DNA of 64,000 nt from a bacterium (GTDB taxonomy: Bacteria > Bacteroidota > Ignavibacteria > Ignavibacteriales > Ignavibacteriaceae): contig JADJWC010000002.1 of assembly GCA_016716565.1 (NCBI GenBank), forward strand, positions 310,001 through 374,000. The letters run 5' to 3'. Below the pieces are notes generated by a model. The model ran no database searches and had not been told where the DNA came from. It was given only the letters and a program-made list of their open reading frames with translations. Positions within the stretch are counted from its first letter, which is position 1, and the number at the start of each line of letters is the position of its first letter. Shown here in pieces: positions 1 through 7,564 of this stretch. Both the position numbers and the translations under genes were made by a program.

Positions 1-558
1 TTTCAATGTCGGAACGTTTTCAAACATTATGTTTGTGTAGATTCCAGCCAGTCCTAAAAGTTGAATTTGTTTTGCACCTGTCACTGCATCCTGAAACTGA
101 ACATCAACACTTGCATTAGTTGTAAAGCTTTCCGATAAGTTGCAGCAAGCAGCTTTAAGCAATTCTTTGCTCGTTATAATTTCAGTTGGTCTTGCATCAA
201 GCTCATCAAAATATTTTGACAACGATGTTCCTGTTACAACCACTTCTTTCAATTCTCTGTTTACTGACAGAACAATTTCAATACTCTCCATATATGATGA
301 GATTTCGACAGTATCAGGCTGATAGCCAATATAACTAACAATCAAATGAAGGTGATCAGAATCTATCTTCTCCAGAAAAAATATTCCATCATCATTTGTT
401 GTCGTTCCAATTTGGGTACCTTCCCAGAAAACATTTGTCCCGACCAGCGGTATCTTTTGTTGTTTCTCATCTAACTCGTAAACTATTCCTTTAAATGTCT
501 GAGTAAATCCATAGTTTGCCGAGAATAAAATGAGAATCGCAAATAATAGTGATTTCAT
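1..558 (-). CDS. TonB-dependent receptor, N-terminal part (truncated by window edge)
   Basis: Outer-membrane TonB-dependent receptor; only the first 186 codons are present and the frame is still open at base 1. A signal peptide (about residues 1-20, ending near FTQ) is followed by a carboxypeptidase-regulatory-like beta-sandwich domain (about 22-110), a TonB-box-like KEVVVTG segment and the start of a plug domain with an AVTGAKQIQLLGL stretch. This domain order is typical of Bacteroidetes/Chlorobi receptors. The gene lies downstream of the cysteine-rich HYC_CC_PP gene in the same direction (80 bp gap), a pairing that suggests metal uptake, possibly copper or iron for the cytochromes and NosZ nearby. 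The substrate is inference. Confidence 0.85.
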   Translation of the reverse strand, partial: MKSLLFAILILFSANYGFTQTFKGIVYELDEKQQKIPLVGTNVFWEGTQIGTTTNDDGIFFLEKIDSDHLHLIVSYIGYQPDTVEISSYMESIEIVLSVNRELKEVVVTGTSLSKYFDELDARPTEIITSKELLKAACCNLSESFTTNASVDVQFQDAVTGAKQIQLLGLAGIYTNIMFENVPTLK

Positions 559-638
559 TTTTTTACCTATCTTATTTTAATTCATACTAAGCAGCGGCAC
601 AAAGCCGCAAGAAAAAATTCTTCAATAATTGAAGAAGA

Positions 639-1091
639 TTAACAGACAGGTAAATCTATTTTAAGTTGATGGATTGTCTTTAGGAGCTGCTTACCAAATT
701 GGGGGGGTGGTAGATCGTAATTAAAACTATTTGAATATTTTTTTTCTGATTCATTATCTGCAGCAGTAATATTTATTCCGCTTACAGCTGTGCTGAATGA
801 CGTAATTAATGTTTGATGACTTTGTGAAAAATTATCTTCAATCTTTTTATAATCGAATTCATCAATGCAACATTTCGACTCTGAATCTGTTATAAGAAGT
901 TTACTTTCAGGAATTGGTTCAGAGCAGCAGGATGTTTCTTTTATTTCCTCGGTTTCTAACTTGCACATTTCACATTCAGTCAGAGATTTCTTACCCATCA
1001 TCTCACAATAGTGGTAAAACAGTGGAAGACCTGTTGTGGAAACCAGGAAAGCAAAAGTAAGGGTTAATATGAATATTCTTTTTAATTTCAT
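639..1091 (-). CDS. HYC_CC_PP family cysteine-rich protein
   Basis: Small exported protein of 150 aa. A hydrophobic signal or anchor segment (about residues 5-24) is followed by the family's defining motifs: HYC at 27-29, cysteine pairs at 55-56 and 74-75, a CEMC pair at 40/43, and PPP near 128-130. The last residue is also Cys. The cysteine richness suggests metal binding, but the biochemical role of the family is not established. Its partner is the TonB-dependent receptor downstream. It is separated from nrfA by about 150 bp in which no further gene is seen. Confidence 0.75.
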   Translation of the reverse strand: MKLKRIFILTLTFAFLVSTTGLPLFYHYCEMMGKKSLTECEMCKLETEEIKETSCCSEPIPESKLLITDSESKCCIDEFDYKKIEDNFSQSHQTLITSFSTAVSGINITAADNESEKKYSNSFNYDLPPPQFGKQLLKTIHQLKIDLPVC

Positions 1092-1244
1092 CTCGGGACA
1101 AACTTATACATTTAGTTGATATTAAGCAATGATGATGCCGGGTAAAATGTTGCAGAATTTTAATTTTATTTAATATTTAATTTGCTCATTTCCCATTATC
1201 AGGAAGCAATTTCCCGGACTTCAAAACACTATTGTCAGAAAAGT

Positions 1245-2747
1245 TTAATCATCATTGATTTTGTACTCAAATAAATATCCCTGTCTTTTTCTTGCTTCCT
1301 CATCCCACTTTACTGTAGTAGTTTTAAGAAACTCTAGTTTATCAGATTTCATCTTTTCAGGATTAAGTCCGATAAATCGTTGTGCTTTGTCCTTTGTAGA
1401 AATATCAGGGAGATCAACAGGATACTTCCAGCCCTGTTTGACAAACAAATGTGCCAGTTCTCTTCTTGCCTGTTCACCTTTTTGAATGGAAGTTCCGAGA
1501 ACTCTCAATGCTTCAACAGGTGCATGGAATCCAAGTGCGTTTGCTGCTGCAACCCAATCCCATCTCCATTGTGCGTGACGAATGAGCGTTAAAATCGTTT
1601 TCATTTGAGTTTCAGTTGCACCGTTATCCCACGCTACTTTTGCTTCGATGTGAGCGGCAGTTAAAGTTTTTTCTGCAATTCTTCTTATCTCTTCAATTTT
1701 ATCCTGTCTGTCGTACACGTCTTGCATTAATCTATCTGTATCCTCACGATGACAAACCTGGCAGGTGTTCGCAACATTGTTTAAAGGAGACTGAATATGA
1801 TGATCTGTGAACTTAACTCCACCCTCACTTTTATAAGGCATATGACAATCCGAACAAGACACACCACGGATCGCATGAATCCCCGTCATAAATAATTCAT
1901 AATCAGGATGCTGAGCTTTTAACATCGGAGCTCTGCTCAAAGCGTGAGTCCAGTCTGAGAATTCTATATTGTCAAAATACTCTTCCATATTATCGGCACT
2001 GAATCCTTTATCCCAAGGAAATGTTAAATATTTTCCTTCACCTTTGAAATAGTACTCAACATGACATTGAGCGCAAACAAGCGAACGCATTTCCTGTCTG
2101 TTAAAACTATTGATATCTTTCCCCTGTCGTTGAAATGCTTCAATAAGTGCAGGACGAGAAATTCTTAAGTTCATTGTTTTCGGATCATGACAATCCTGAC
2201 AGCCAATCGGGTTTACAACTTGTGCTCCAAGATCTTTCCATTTCCCTTTGTAGAAATTTTCAGTTCCCATTTCCCGTAAAAGTCTTGGAACGTCTGTGCT
2301 TTTGCAAGTCCAGCAAGTAGCTGGCTGAGGAGAAAACTCATTGTCACCTGTTCTTAAAATATTTCGGATGTCTTCTATAGCATGTGCATGACCTCTTCCC
2401 TGATTGTATTCTCTTGAAAATGCATAACCAGCCCAAAGCACTACCAATTCTGGATACTTCTCAAGATAATCAATCATAACAGAACCGCCGTGCTTACTCG
2501 CAAAATCTGTTTTCAAAGTGTTCAGGTAGGTTTCATATTCGCGAGGAAAATTTTCACCCCAGACTTCATTTCTTGGTTCCCAATCGTTGATCGGTTTCAT
2601 CATCTGCAATGTATAAAGTGCTTCACCTCTTCGTTCAATTATAGTTGATGCCAGAAGTCCTATTAAAAATACGACAACAATGGTTGCAAGAAATATTGCC
2701 CAGGCAACCCAAGGTTTTTCTTTAATTATTTCATTGATTGATCTCAT
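1245..2747 (-). CDS. nrfA: ammonia-forming pentahaem cytochrome c nitrite reductase, catalytic subunit NrfA
   Basis: Reduces nitrite to ammonium with six electrons on the periplasmic side of the membrane (dissimilatory nitrate reduction to ammonium). At 500 aa it has the family length. Five haem motifs are visible: the diagnostic catalytic CxxCK at C145-K149, then CxxCH at 183-187, 225-229, 298-302 and 329-333. The VEYYF segment after the third haem and the HPDYELF region carry conserved active-site surroundings. An N-terminal hydrophobic stretch (about 14-36) acts as an uncleaved anchor or signal. It follows nrfH by 16 bp, so the two form the standard NrfHA pair at the end of a seven-gene operon. 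Confidence 0.97.
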   Translation of the reverse strand: MRSINEIIKEKPWVAWAIFLATIVVVFLIGLLASTIIERRGEALYTLQMMKPINDWEPRNEVWGENFPREYETYLNTLKTDFASKHGGSVMIDYLEKYPELVVLWAGYAFSREYNQGRGHAHAIEDIRNILRTGDNEFSPQPATCWTCKSTDVPRLLREMGTENFYKGKWKDLGAQVVNPIGCQDCHDPKTMNLRISRPALIEAFQRQGKDINSFNRQEMRSLVCAQCHVEYYFKGEGKYLTFPWDKGFSADNMEEYFDNIEFSDWTHALSRAPMLKAQHPDYELFMTGIHAIRGVSCSDCHMPYKSEGGVKFTDHHIQSPLNNVANTCQVCHREDTDRLMQDVYDRQDKIEEIRRIAEKTLTAAHIEAKVAWDNGATETQMKTILTLIRHAQWRWDWVAAANALGFHAPVEALRVLGTSIQKGEQARRELAHLFVKQGWKYPVDLPDISTKDKAQRFIGLNPEKMKSDKLEFLKTTTVKWDEEARKRQGYLFEYKINDD

Positions 2748-2763
2748 GTTCTATCCTTAAAGA

Positions 2764-3351
2764 TTATTGCTTTAATAAATTTTTCATCCATTCCGGGTAC
2801 GGTGCAGATAACTGTGGCGTCCTTGCAAAAGGTGTTGAGGTTAAGCTGTTCACTCTTCCGTGAGGAGTTTCACGATGACAATCCCAGCAATAACCTTCAC
2901 CATGTTCCTGTATTGATTGTGCTGTAATTGCTCTTACAGATATCGGATGTATCTGTTCCGAATGGCAGCGAATACAATTTCTCTGAACAGCATTTCTTCC
3001 GGCTTCGTGAATTTTGATTACCTGAGGCTCAAGTCTGAATGTAAACATATACGAATGTCTTAATCCATCAGAAGCTTTAAAAAAATATTTTTCAAAGATA
3101 TTATCCTGTGGGACATGACAGTCATTACATACAGTGAATCTTCCGTGACTGCTGTTCTGCCAGGTAGCAAAGTACGGAGCCATAACATGGCAGTTCACAC
3201 AAGCTTCCGGTTTATCGGAAAGATAAGATGTAGCCCGCCCGACATGTAGCGTAAAAAGTATGAGTCCTGTAAAAACTCCCATCAGTATAAGAACAACAAA
3301 CCTCCAGGTAGCCGGTGGTGCAAATGCTTTGAGAAATTTTATTGGTCCCAT
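2764..3351 (-). CDS. nrfH: tetrahaem cytochrome c nitrite reductase, membrane subunit NrfH
   Basis: NapC/NirT-family quinol dehydrogenase of 195 aa that passes electrons from menaquinol to NrfA. A single transmembrane helix (about residues 17-37) precedes four CxxCH haem motifs at 51-55, 75-79, 126-130 and 155-159. The first motif is followed by VM, the arrangement used in NrfH where a nearby methionine ligates haem 1. The start lies 6 bp after the hemerythrin gene and the stop 16 bp before nrfA, which indicates co-transcription. The protein is somewhat longer than a minimal NrfH because of a proline-rich C-terminal tail. Confidence 0.95.
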   Translation of the reverse strand: MGPIKFLKAFAPPATWRFVVLILMGVFTGLILFTLHVGRATSYLSDKPEACVNCHVMAPYFATWQNSSHGRFTVCNDCHVPQDNIFEKYFFKASDGLRHSYMFTFRLEPQVIKIHEAGRNAVQRNCIRCHSEQIHPISVRAITAQSIQEHGEGYCWDCHRETPHGRVNSLTSTPFARTPQLSAPYPEWMKNLLKQ

Positions 3352-3357
3352 AAGTTA

Positions 3358-3810
3358 TTATTGTTTTCTGGATTCAGTTAATTTTTGTGAAATATGAGAT
3401 AGCTCAGCTTCAGTCAAAATTTTTTCAATCTCGACAAATAGTTCGCGTTCCTCGGTCCTGATATGTTTCTCAAGAAGAATTCCGAACTCATCAAGGACAT
3501 CTTCAAGATTGTTTGTTTGTTCTAACTCATTCACAAGGATTTCCATCTTTCTATGTTCTGAAATAACTTTTTCTACCAAGCTGTCAACCGATTCATTTCT
3601 CTTACTGACTGATGGGAATAGAATTTCTTCTTCGTCCTTGAAATGTTGAATAAGATCTGATTTGTAAAATTGAAGTGTATATTCTTTTTTGTCTTCCAAA
3701 GTTGAGGGCATCCCTTTGTATTGAGGAGCGCCCTTTTTCAATTGCTGTGCAAGAATAAGTCCCTGGTGATGATCGTGAGAAAGCGTATGTAAAGCAGGAT
3801 GTCTTTTCAT
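3358..3810 (-). CDS. hemerythrin-domain protein
   Basis: Protein of 150 aa built almost entirely from a hemerythrin-like four-helix bundle. Candidate di-iron ligands are visible in order: H12/H14/H15 (SHDHH), H56 with nearby Glu residues (HFKDEEE), H86 (EHRK), and H116 with E120 (HIRTEE). Hemerythrin-like proteins bind O2, NO or iron. Immediate linkage to nrfHA (6 bp) makes NO or O2 sensing or scavenging during nitrite respiration the likely role, as inference. A 90 bp gap upstream contains an inverted repeat and may hold a separate promoter. Confidence 0.85.
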   Translation of the reverse strand: MKRHPALHTLSHDHHQGLILAQQLKKGAPQYKGMPSTLEDKKEYTLQFYKSDLIQHFKDEEEILFPSVSKRNESVDSLVEKVISEHRKMEILVNELEQTNNLEDVLDEFGILLEKHIRTEERELFVEIEKILTEAELSHISQKLTESRKQ

Positions 3811-3844
3811 AAGAAATAGTTTTTGAGAAGAATAATTTATAATT

Positions 3845-3863
3845 GCAAGTTAAGACATCTTGC
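3845..3863. promoter_or_regulatory. inverted repeat upstream of hemerythrin-nrfHA
   Basis: GCAAG-N9-CTTGC in the 90 bp gap before the hemerythrin gene, overlapping a weak TTGATA-N17-TAACTT promoter candidate on the minus strand. It differs from the Rrf2 palindrome, so a second regulator or mRNA structure is possible. Confidence 0.3.
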
Positions 3864-3900
3864 TTTTTATATCAACTGAAACAATGAAAAATCCAGAGAA

Positions 3901-4215
3901 CTACTTAATCATTGTCAGCAGCATTTTGGATTTTAACGCAGCCTTTAATCCATGCGGAATGTTTGCCGGCATTATAAGAATTTCACCAGCTTTTACATTA
4001 TAGGGTGTACCACCAATCGTGATTTCCATCTCGCCATCAACCATATAAACCACCGCTTCAAATGGTGAAGTGTGCTCTGTTAATGTTTCATCTTTGTCAA
4101 ATGCAAACAAAGTAATATTTCCATTTGGCTTTTTTATTATTTGCTTGCTAACTATTGAACCATTCTGATAATTGACTGCATCAATGAGCAGTTCTTTATT
4201 TACAATTTCTGACAT
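3901..4215 (-). CDS. small cupin-domain protein
   Basis: A single conserved beta-barrel cupin of 104 aa. It shows the cupin motif 1 remnant (EHTSPFEAVVYMVDGEMEI) and motif 2 (GEILIMPANIPHGLKA), with an E-H pair in motif 1 and the PHG histidine in motif 2 as likely metal ligands. No catalytic assignment is possible from sequence. Many such stand-alone cupins accompany stress or nitrogen-oxide genes. It lies 23 bp after the DUF6448 gene within the Ric-NrfHA operon, so a role in nitrosative stress or metal handling is inference. Confidence 0.8.
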   Translation of the reverse strand: MSEIVNKELLIDAVNYQNGSIVSKQIIKKPNGNITLFAFDKDETLTEHTSPFEAVVYMVDGEMEITIGGTPYNVKAGEILIMPANIPHGLKAALKSKMLLTMIK

Positions 4216-4238
4216 TTTATTTTCTTCTAAAAAAATTA

Positions 4239-4826
4239 TTAATGTTTGTGTTCGTGGTGAGAATCCATAGCTTCTTTACCTTCAAAGAGTGATTCAACAT
4301 AATGAATGAAATGAACATAAGCTTCGACATATTCTCTGCCGGCTTTCAGGTCATTTACATCATAATCTTTTTTTGATTGCACATCGTTAAAGTATTCTTT
4401 GATTTTTGGATTTTGTTCTTCATCAAGATGAGCATAAATAGGAACTAAAGAATTTTCAGCAATCGCAACATCTGCAGCTTCTATTCCTTCTTCGGGTTGA
4501 TAACCGGCTGGCTTCAATCCTGTGTAGCCAACGCCTTCGCCCATTCTATGAACTCTTACAACAGTTTCAAAGAAATACATTTCAGCAAGTTCTTTAGCCT
4601 TTGGACTCAATGTTCTGACTTCATTTACTTTGTAGAATAGAGTGGTTATTTCAGGTTCGTCATCTTCTCTAATCCATACTAAAACATAATTAATGTTTCC
4701 TGTTTCAAGTGCTTTTTGAGAAGCTTTCACGACCGGACCTTCCATGCTGTCGCAATGAGCTGAGACATCACTTATAGTAATAATCACTAAAGTTAAAATA
4801 ACAAATAAAAAAATATTGCTTTTCAT
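4239..4826 (-). CDS. DUF6448 family exported protein
   Basis: Periplasmic protein of 195 aa. A signal peptide (about residues 1-23, ending SDVSA) is followed directly by the family hallmark HCDSMEGPVV and then a largely helical domain. The C-terminus is histidine-rich (HHEHKH), as in metal-binding tails. Its function is unknown. Its position between Ric and the cupin in a nitrite/NO operon suggests a metal- or haem-related role in the periplasm. A strong AGGAGGTTCC ribosome-binding site precedes the ATG, unusual in this weak-SD region, and supports the start. Confidence 0.8.
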   Translation of the reverse strand: MKSNIFLFVILTLVIITISDVSAHCDSMEGPVVKASQKALETGNINYVLVWIREDDEPEITTLFYKVNEVRTLSPKAKELAEMYFFETVVRVHRMGEGVGYTGLKPAGYQPEEGIEAADVAIAENSLVPIYAHLDEEQNPKIKEYFNDVQSKKDYDVNDLKAGREYVEAYVHFIHYVESLFEGKEAMDSHHEHKH

Positions 4827-4844
4827 TTCAGGAACCTCCTTGAA

Positions 4845-5606
4845 TTAATTTTTATTACCTAGTAATTCTGCTTCAAGCGCAATTGATTTCGGAAAGAGAA
4901 TATTGTTTTCGAGATGAATGTGCTTGTGCAAATCTTCCTCAAACTCTTTTAATTCTGAATAAAGTGCTTTAAATGTATTGCAGGCATCATCAGGATGGAC
5001 ATAATTATTGCTCAGTTCTCGTATCTGATACAAAGCATCGCCAGCACTTGTGTGTTCGTATTCCATCATTCTAATTGGATTCTGAATAGTGCCAAACGGC
5101 GGTGGAAAGAACTGACTGTTTTCATTTTGTATTAACATCATCTGATTTATCTGCGGAAATAAAATTCTTTCCTCTTTCATCATATGCATTTCAAGTTCTT
5201 CCCGGACAGCAAGGAATAGATCAGCAATCTTTATTGTTTCAGGATGATTTTTTCCGTGCACTGATGCGACTTTATCTGCATGCAGTGAAATTATTGGAAT
5301 CATTCTTCTTACATACTGATGATGGTTATTCATGATGTAGTCAACGAGGAAATCGAGATGCCAGTCGTTCACATTCTGAGTTCCGTTTCCATTGCCTGAA
5401 AGATTTGTTAACTGATTTATCACATTACTCACGTCAACATTTTTTTCTGCACAGGCGTCTTTCAATGTGCGATTGCCTCTACAGCAAAAGTCCAGACCAA
5501 ATTCTTCAAACACAATTGCTGAACGGATATTATCGGTTACTAGTTCAGCTAAAGTTGTTGTTACAAGATTTTTTACTGTTGTTTCTGTCTTAGTTAGTTC
5601 GTTCAT
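4845..5606 (-). CDS. ric: iron-sulfur cluster repair di-iron protein Ric (ScdA/YtfE/DnrN)
   Basis: Repairs iron-sulfur clusters damaged by nitric oxide or oxidants. The 253 aa protein has both family parts: an N-terminal ScdA_N domain with the conserved FCCRGNRTL cysteine pair (C41, C42), and a C-terminal hemerythrin-like di-iron domain with repeated histidines (HHQYVRR, HMMKEE, EHTSAG, HKHIHLENNILFP). The start is 1 bp after the polyferredoxin stop, so translation is probably coupled. Location in an operon with an NsrR-like operator fits its known role in NO stress. Confidence 0.93.
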   Translation of the reverse strand: MNELTKTETTVKNLVTTTLAELVTDNIRSAIVFEEFGLDFCCRGNRTLKDACAEKNVDVSNVINQLTNLSGNGNGTQNVNDWHLDFLVDYIMNNHHQYVRRMIPIISLHADKVASVHGKNHPETIKIADLFLAVREELEMHMMKEERILFPQINQMMLIQNENSQFFPPPFGTIQNPIRMMEYEHTSAGDALYQIRELSNNYVHPDDACNTFKALYSELKEFEEDLHKHIHLENNILFPKSIALEAELLGNKN

Positions 5607-5607
5607 T

Positions 5608-6957
5608 TTATTTACCTCTTTTATTATTCGAATTATTATTTTCTTCTTTCAACGCATCTTCATTAAACTTCTTTACTGCCTCTGTTCCAGTTGGATGACC
5701 AAACGAATCCATTTCTTTGTAAAGTTCAAGGTATTCTTCTCTCGTAATACTATTCTGCCATTTACCGGTGATCATTCCGTATCCCGTTACCAGCATAAAA
5801 ATTGAAACAACTCCGATTGCAACATATTTTTTATTAACCTTTTTCTTTGCACCAATTATTTCAAGCTGCAGAGTATCAGCAACAGGACAAACATCAACAC
5901 AATTCAGACAGGATGTACATTCATCCGAAATAACAGTTTTAACCTTATCAACTTTTATGAAAGAAGGACAAGCTTTGTTGCAAAGTCCGCAATCAATGCA
6001 GCTAACAGGATTTCGTTTGATTTTGTTTGGACTGAGCAGCGAAGTAATCCCAAGTAATGCACCATATGGACAAAGATATCTGCACCAGAATCCTCTGAGC
6101 ACAATTGAAAGCAAAAACAAAATTCCAATAACTATCAAAGAGAATCTTGAAATGTCGGCAAAGAAGTAATACATCTTTACGTCAGAAACGAGATTATATG
6201 GACTATCAAGAAATGCCTGAAGAGCAGTCGTACTCATTAAAAAGAAAACAGAGTAGAATAAAAATCCAAGTAACAAATATTTTAAACTTCGGAATGGGTA
6301 GTCCAGCAACTTCGGAAGCTTCAAATCTTTTCCGAAAATTTTCTTTCCGAAATCGCCGATCAGCTCGGATAAAAAACCAACCGGACAGAGCCAGCTGCAG
6401 AATGCTTTTCCAAAAACGATAGAGACAAGAACAATCGCAAAGAAAATAAAAAAACCTGCTGGATGTGCCGAGTGTATTTCTCCGGTCATCAGAAATAAAT
6501 AAAAACTCATAAAAGAACTTATCGGAAGAAATCCATCAACTCCCGGAGGTCGAGATGAAAAAGCTTCTGCACCATTTGTTTCCAGGAACTGAATGAACTG
6601 ATAGAACTCAACTCCAATCCAGATGCAAAGAAGCGCAAACAAAGTCTGAACTATGAACCTTACTTTTTGAATCCCCTTCTCTTTGTTCCGAATTACTTTT
6701 TTCTTCTTTACTTTTGCCATTCTGGCGAGTGGAACGAGTCCAGAATCTGGGTCGTCAGATTCCTGACAAGCTGGAATGACATTCGCTCTATTACTTCTGA
6801 CTTTCTCACCTGTCATTCTGGGGAGCGAAGCGACTCCAGAATCTGTGAGGTCTGATTCCGTAACCGTCTTCACTTCCTTTCGACGAGGCAAGCAAGCCGG
6901 AATGACTTCATTTTCAACAGCTCGAAAATTTACTTTGCCATTTATTGTATCATTCAT
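5608..6957 (-). CDS. NapH/NosR-like membrane polyferredoxin (4Fe-4S), with repeat-derived N-terminal extension
   Basis: Inner-membrane polyferredoxin of the NapH/NosH/NosR-C-terminal type, thought to pass electrons from quinol toward periplasmic N-oxide reductases or support their maturation. Several transmembrane helices alternate with two CxxxCP loops (CSWLCP, CRYLCP). A soluble segment carries two 4Fe-4S motifs, CIDCGLCNKACP and CTSCLNCVDVCP. Residues of about 16-80 come from two palindromic repeat elements read in frame (positions 6717-6780 and 6812-6906). An alternative start at M80 (base 6720) gives a normal N-terminus with a lysine-rich stretch before the first helix. The upstream ATG overlaps an Rrf2-type operator and lacks a ribosome-binding site, so 6720 may be the true start. 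Confidence 0.85.
   Translation of the reverse strand: MNDTINGKVNFRAVENEVIPACLPRRKEVKTVTESDLTDSGVASLPRMTGEKVRSNRANVIPACQESDDPDSGLVPLARMAKVKKKKVIRNKEKGIQKVRFIVQTLFALLCIWIGVEFYQFIQFLETNGAEAFSSRPPGVDGFLPISSFMSFYLFLMTGEIHSAHPAGFFIFFAIVLVSIVFGKAFCSWLCPVGFLSELIGDFGKKIFGKDLKLPKLLDYPFRSLKYLLLGFLFYSVFFLMSTTALQAFLDSPYNLVSDVKMYYFFADISRFSLIVIGILFLLSIVLRGFWCRYLCPYGALLGITSLLSPNKIKRNPVSCIDCGLCNKACPSFIKVDKVKTVISDECTSCLNCVDVCPVADTLQLEIIGAKKKVNKKYVAIGVVSIFMLVTGYGMITGKWQNSITREEYLELYKEMDSFGHPTGTEAVKKFNEDALKEENNNSNNKRGK
6717..6780. repeat. palindromic repeat element, copy A (inside coding frame)
   Basis: Short element ending GGAATGAC, with the other end mutated to GCCATTC. Internally it has the CCAGAATC / CAGATTCC pair seen in copies B and C. 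On the minus strand it supplies the in-frame ATG of the alternative polyferredoxin start. It belongs to the same family as copies B, C, D and E by its GTCATTC...GAATGAC ends. Confidence 0.75.
6812..6906. repeat. palindromic repeat element, copy B (inside coding frame)
   Basis: Begins GTCATTCTGG and ends GGAATGAC with an internal CCAGAATC. It is about 95 bp and in the same orientation as copy A. Both copies keep the polyferredoxin frame open and encode related peptides of the form VIPAC...DSG...ARM / RMT. Confidence 0.75.
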
Positions 6958-6978
6958 ATCGGATATATTTGTCTGATT
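6957..6978. promoter_or_regulatory. Rrf2/NsrR-type operator upstream of polyferredoxin-nrf operon
   Basis: Imperfect palindrome TATCGGA-N8-TCTGATT, almost identical to the palindromes before the Rrf2 gene and the cytochrome c/nosZ operon. It touches the first possible ATG of the polyferredoxin. No good -35 was found beside it, so the operon may also be read through from the Rrf2 gene. Confidence 0.6.
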
Positions 6979-6994
6979 AAACCATAAAAAAATA

Positions 6995-7426
6995 TTAAAG
7001 ACTGCTGATCTTGTGTAAAGTTTTTTCTTTCAGCTTGTCAATCGTTTCTGAAGTAAGCATATCGTAAGTCTGGTTACGTAATGATCCCCAGGTATTATGA
7101 ACCGGACAAGGATGAGTTGGTGAACATTCCGGAAAACCGAGCACGCAGCTATCAAACATATCAAGTCCATCAATCGCAGCAACGACATCAATCAGCTTGA
7201 TTCGTGAAGCTGGTTTGGCAAGTGAAAATCCGCCTGACTTCCCTTTGCTCGAAGATATCAATCCGCTTTCCCGTAAACTCTGGAGTATTTTAGAAATAAA
7301 TTCACGCGGAATCTTCAGCACTTTGGAAATGTCTTCAGCAGAAACTAAAGTTCCTTTTTCCTGGGCTGCGAGGTAAAGTATCGCCTGCATTCCGTATTCG
7401 CACTTTTTGGAGAAAATTACAGTCAT
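6995..7426 (-). CDS. Rrf2-family transcriptional regulator, NsrR-like
   Basis: Dimeric winged-helix repressor of 143 aa with the family start (KKCEYGMQAILYLA) and recognition-helix region (VLKIPREFISKILQSL). Three cysteines, C94-x6-C101-x5-C107, match the spacing of NsrR 4Fe-4S/2Fe-2S ligands, so NO or redox sensing through a cluster is likely. The neighbours are Ric, hemerythrin, NrfHA and Nos genes. A palindrome just upstream of its own gene, repeated before two other operons, suggests autoregulation and control of the whole island. IscR-like function is less likely because no isc/suf genes are present. Confidence 0.88.
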   Translation of the reverse strand: MTVIFSKKCEYGMQAILYLAAQEKGTLVSAEDISKVLKIPREFISKILQSLRESGLISSSKGKSGGFSLAKPASRIKLIDVVAAIDGLDMFDSCVLGFPECSPTHPCPVHNTWGSLRNQTYDMLTSETIDKLKEKTLHKISSL

Positions 7427-7432
7427 TTATTA

Positions 7433-7454
7433 AATCAGATAAATTTGTCTGATT
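7433..7454. promoter_or_regulatory. Rrf2/NsrR-type operator upstream of the regulator's own gene
   Basis: Palindrome AATCAGA-N8-TCTGATT with 7 bp perfect arms. It sits directly downstream of a -10 candidate and 6 bp before the start codon, where bound repressor would block initiation. Confidence 0.7.
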
Positions 7455-7455
7455 A

Positions 7456-7484
7456 AATATATAATATTAAAATGAAAGATGCAA
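7456..7484 (-). promoter_or_regulatory. putative sigma-70 promoter of the Rrf2 gene
   Basis: On the minus strand, TTGCAT (-35) and TATATT (-10) are separated by 17 bp, followed at once by the palindromic operator. The leader would be about 25 nt with no Shine-Dalgarno sequence. Confidence 0.5.
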
Positions 7485-7564
7485 GCGAGCTTTCGATTAT
7501 GGTTTTAGCTTTGCAAATCACTATCTCTTTGACCCTACTATTTAATTGATTATTTAATTTAGCT

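Noticed and set aside
6995..7426. Assignment of the Rrf2 protein as IscR
   Set aside because: No isc or suf genes are nearby; cysteine spacing and neighbours fit NsrR better.
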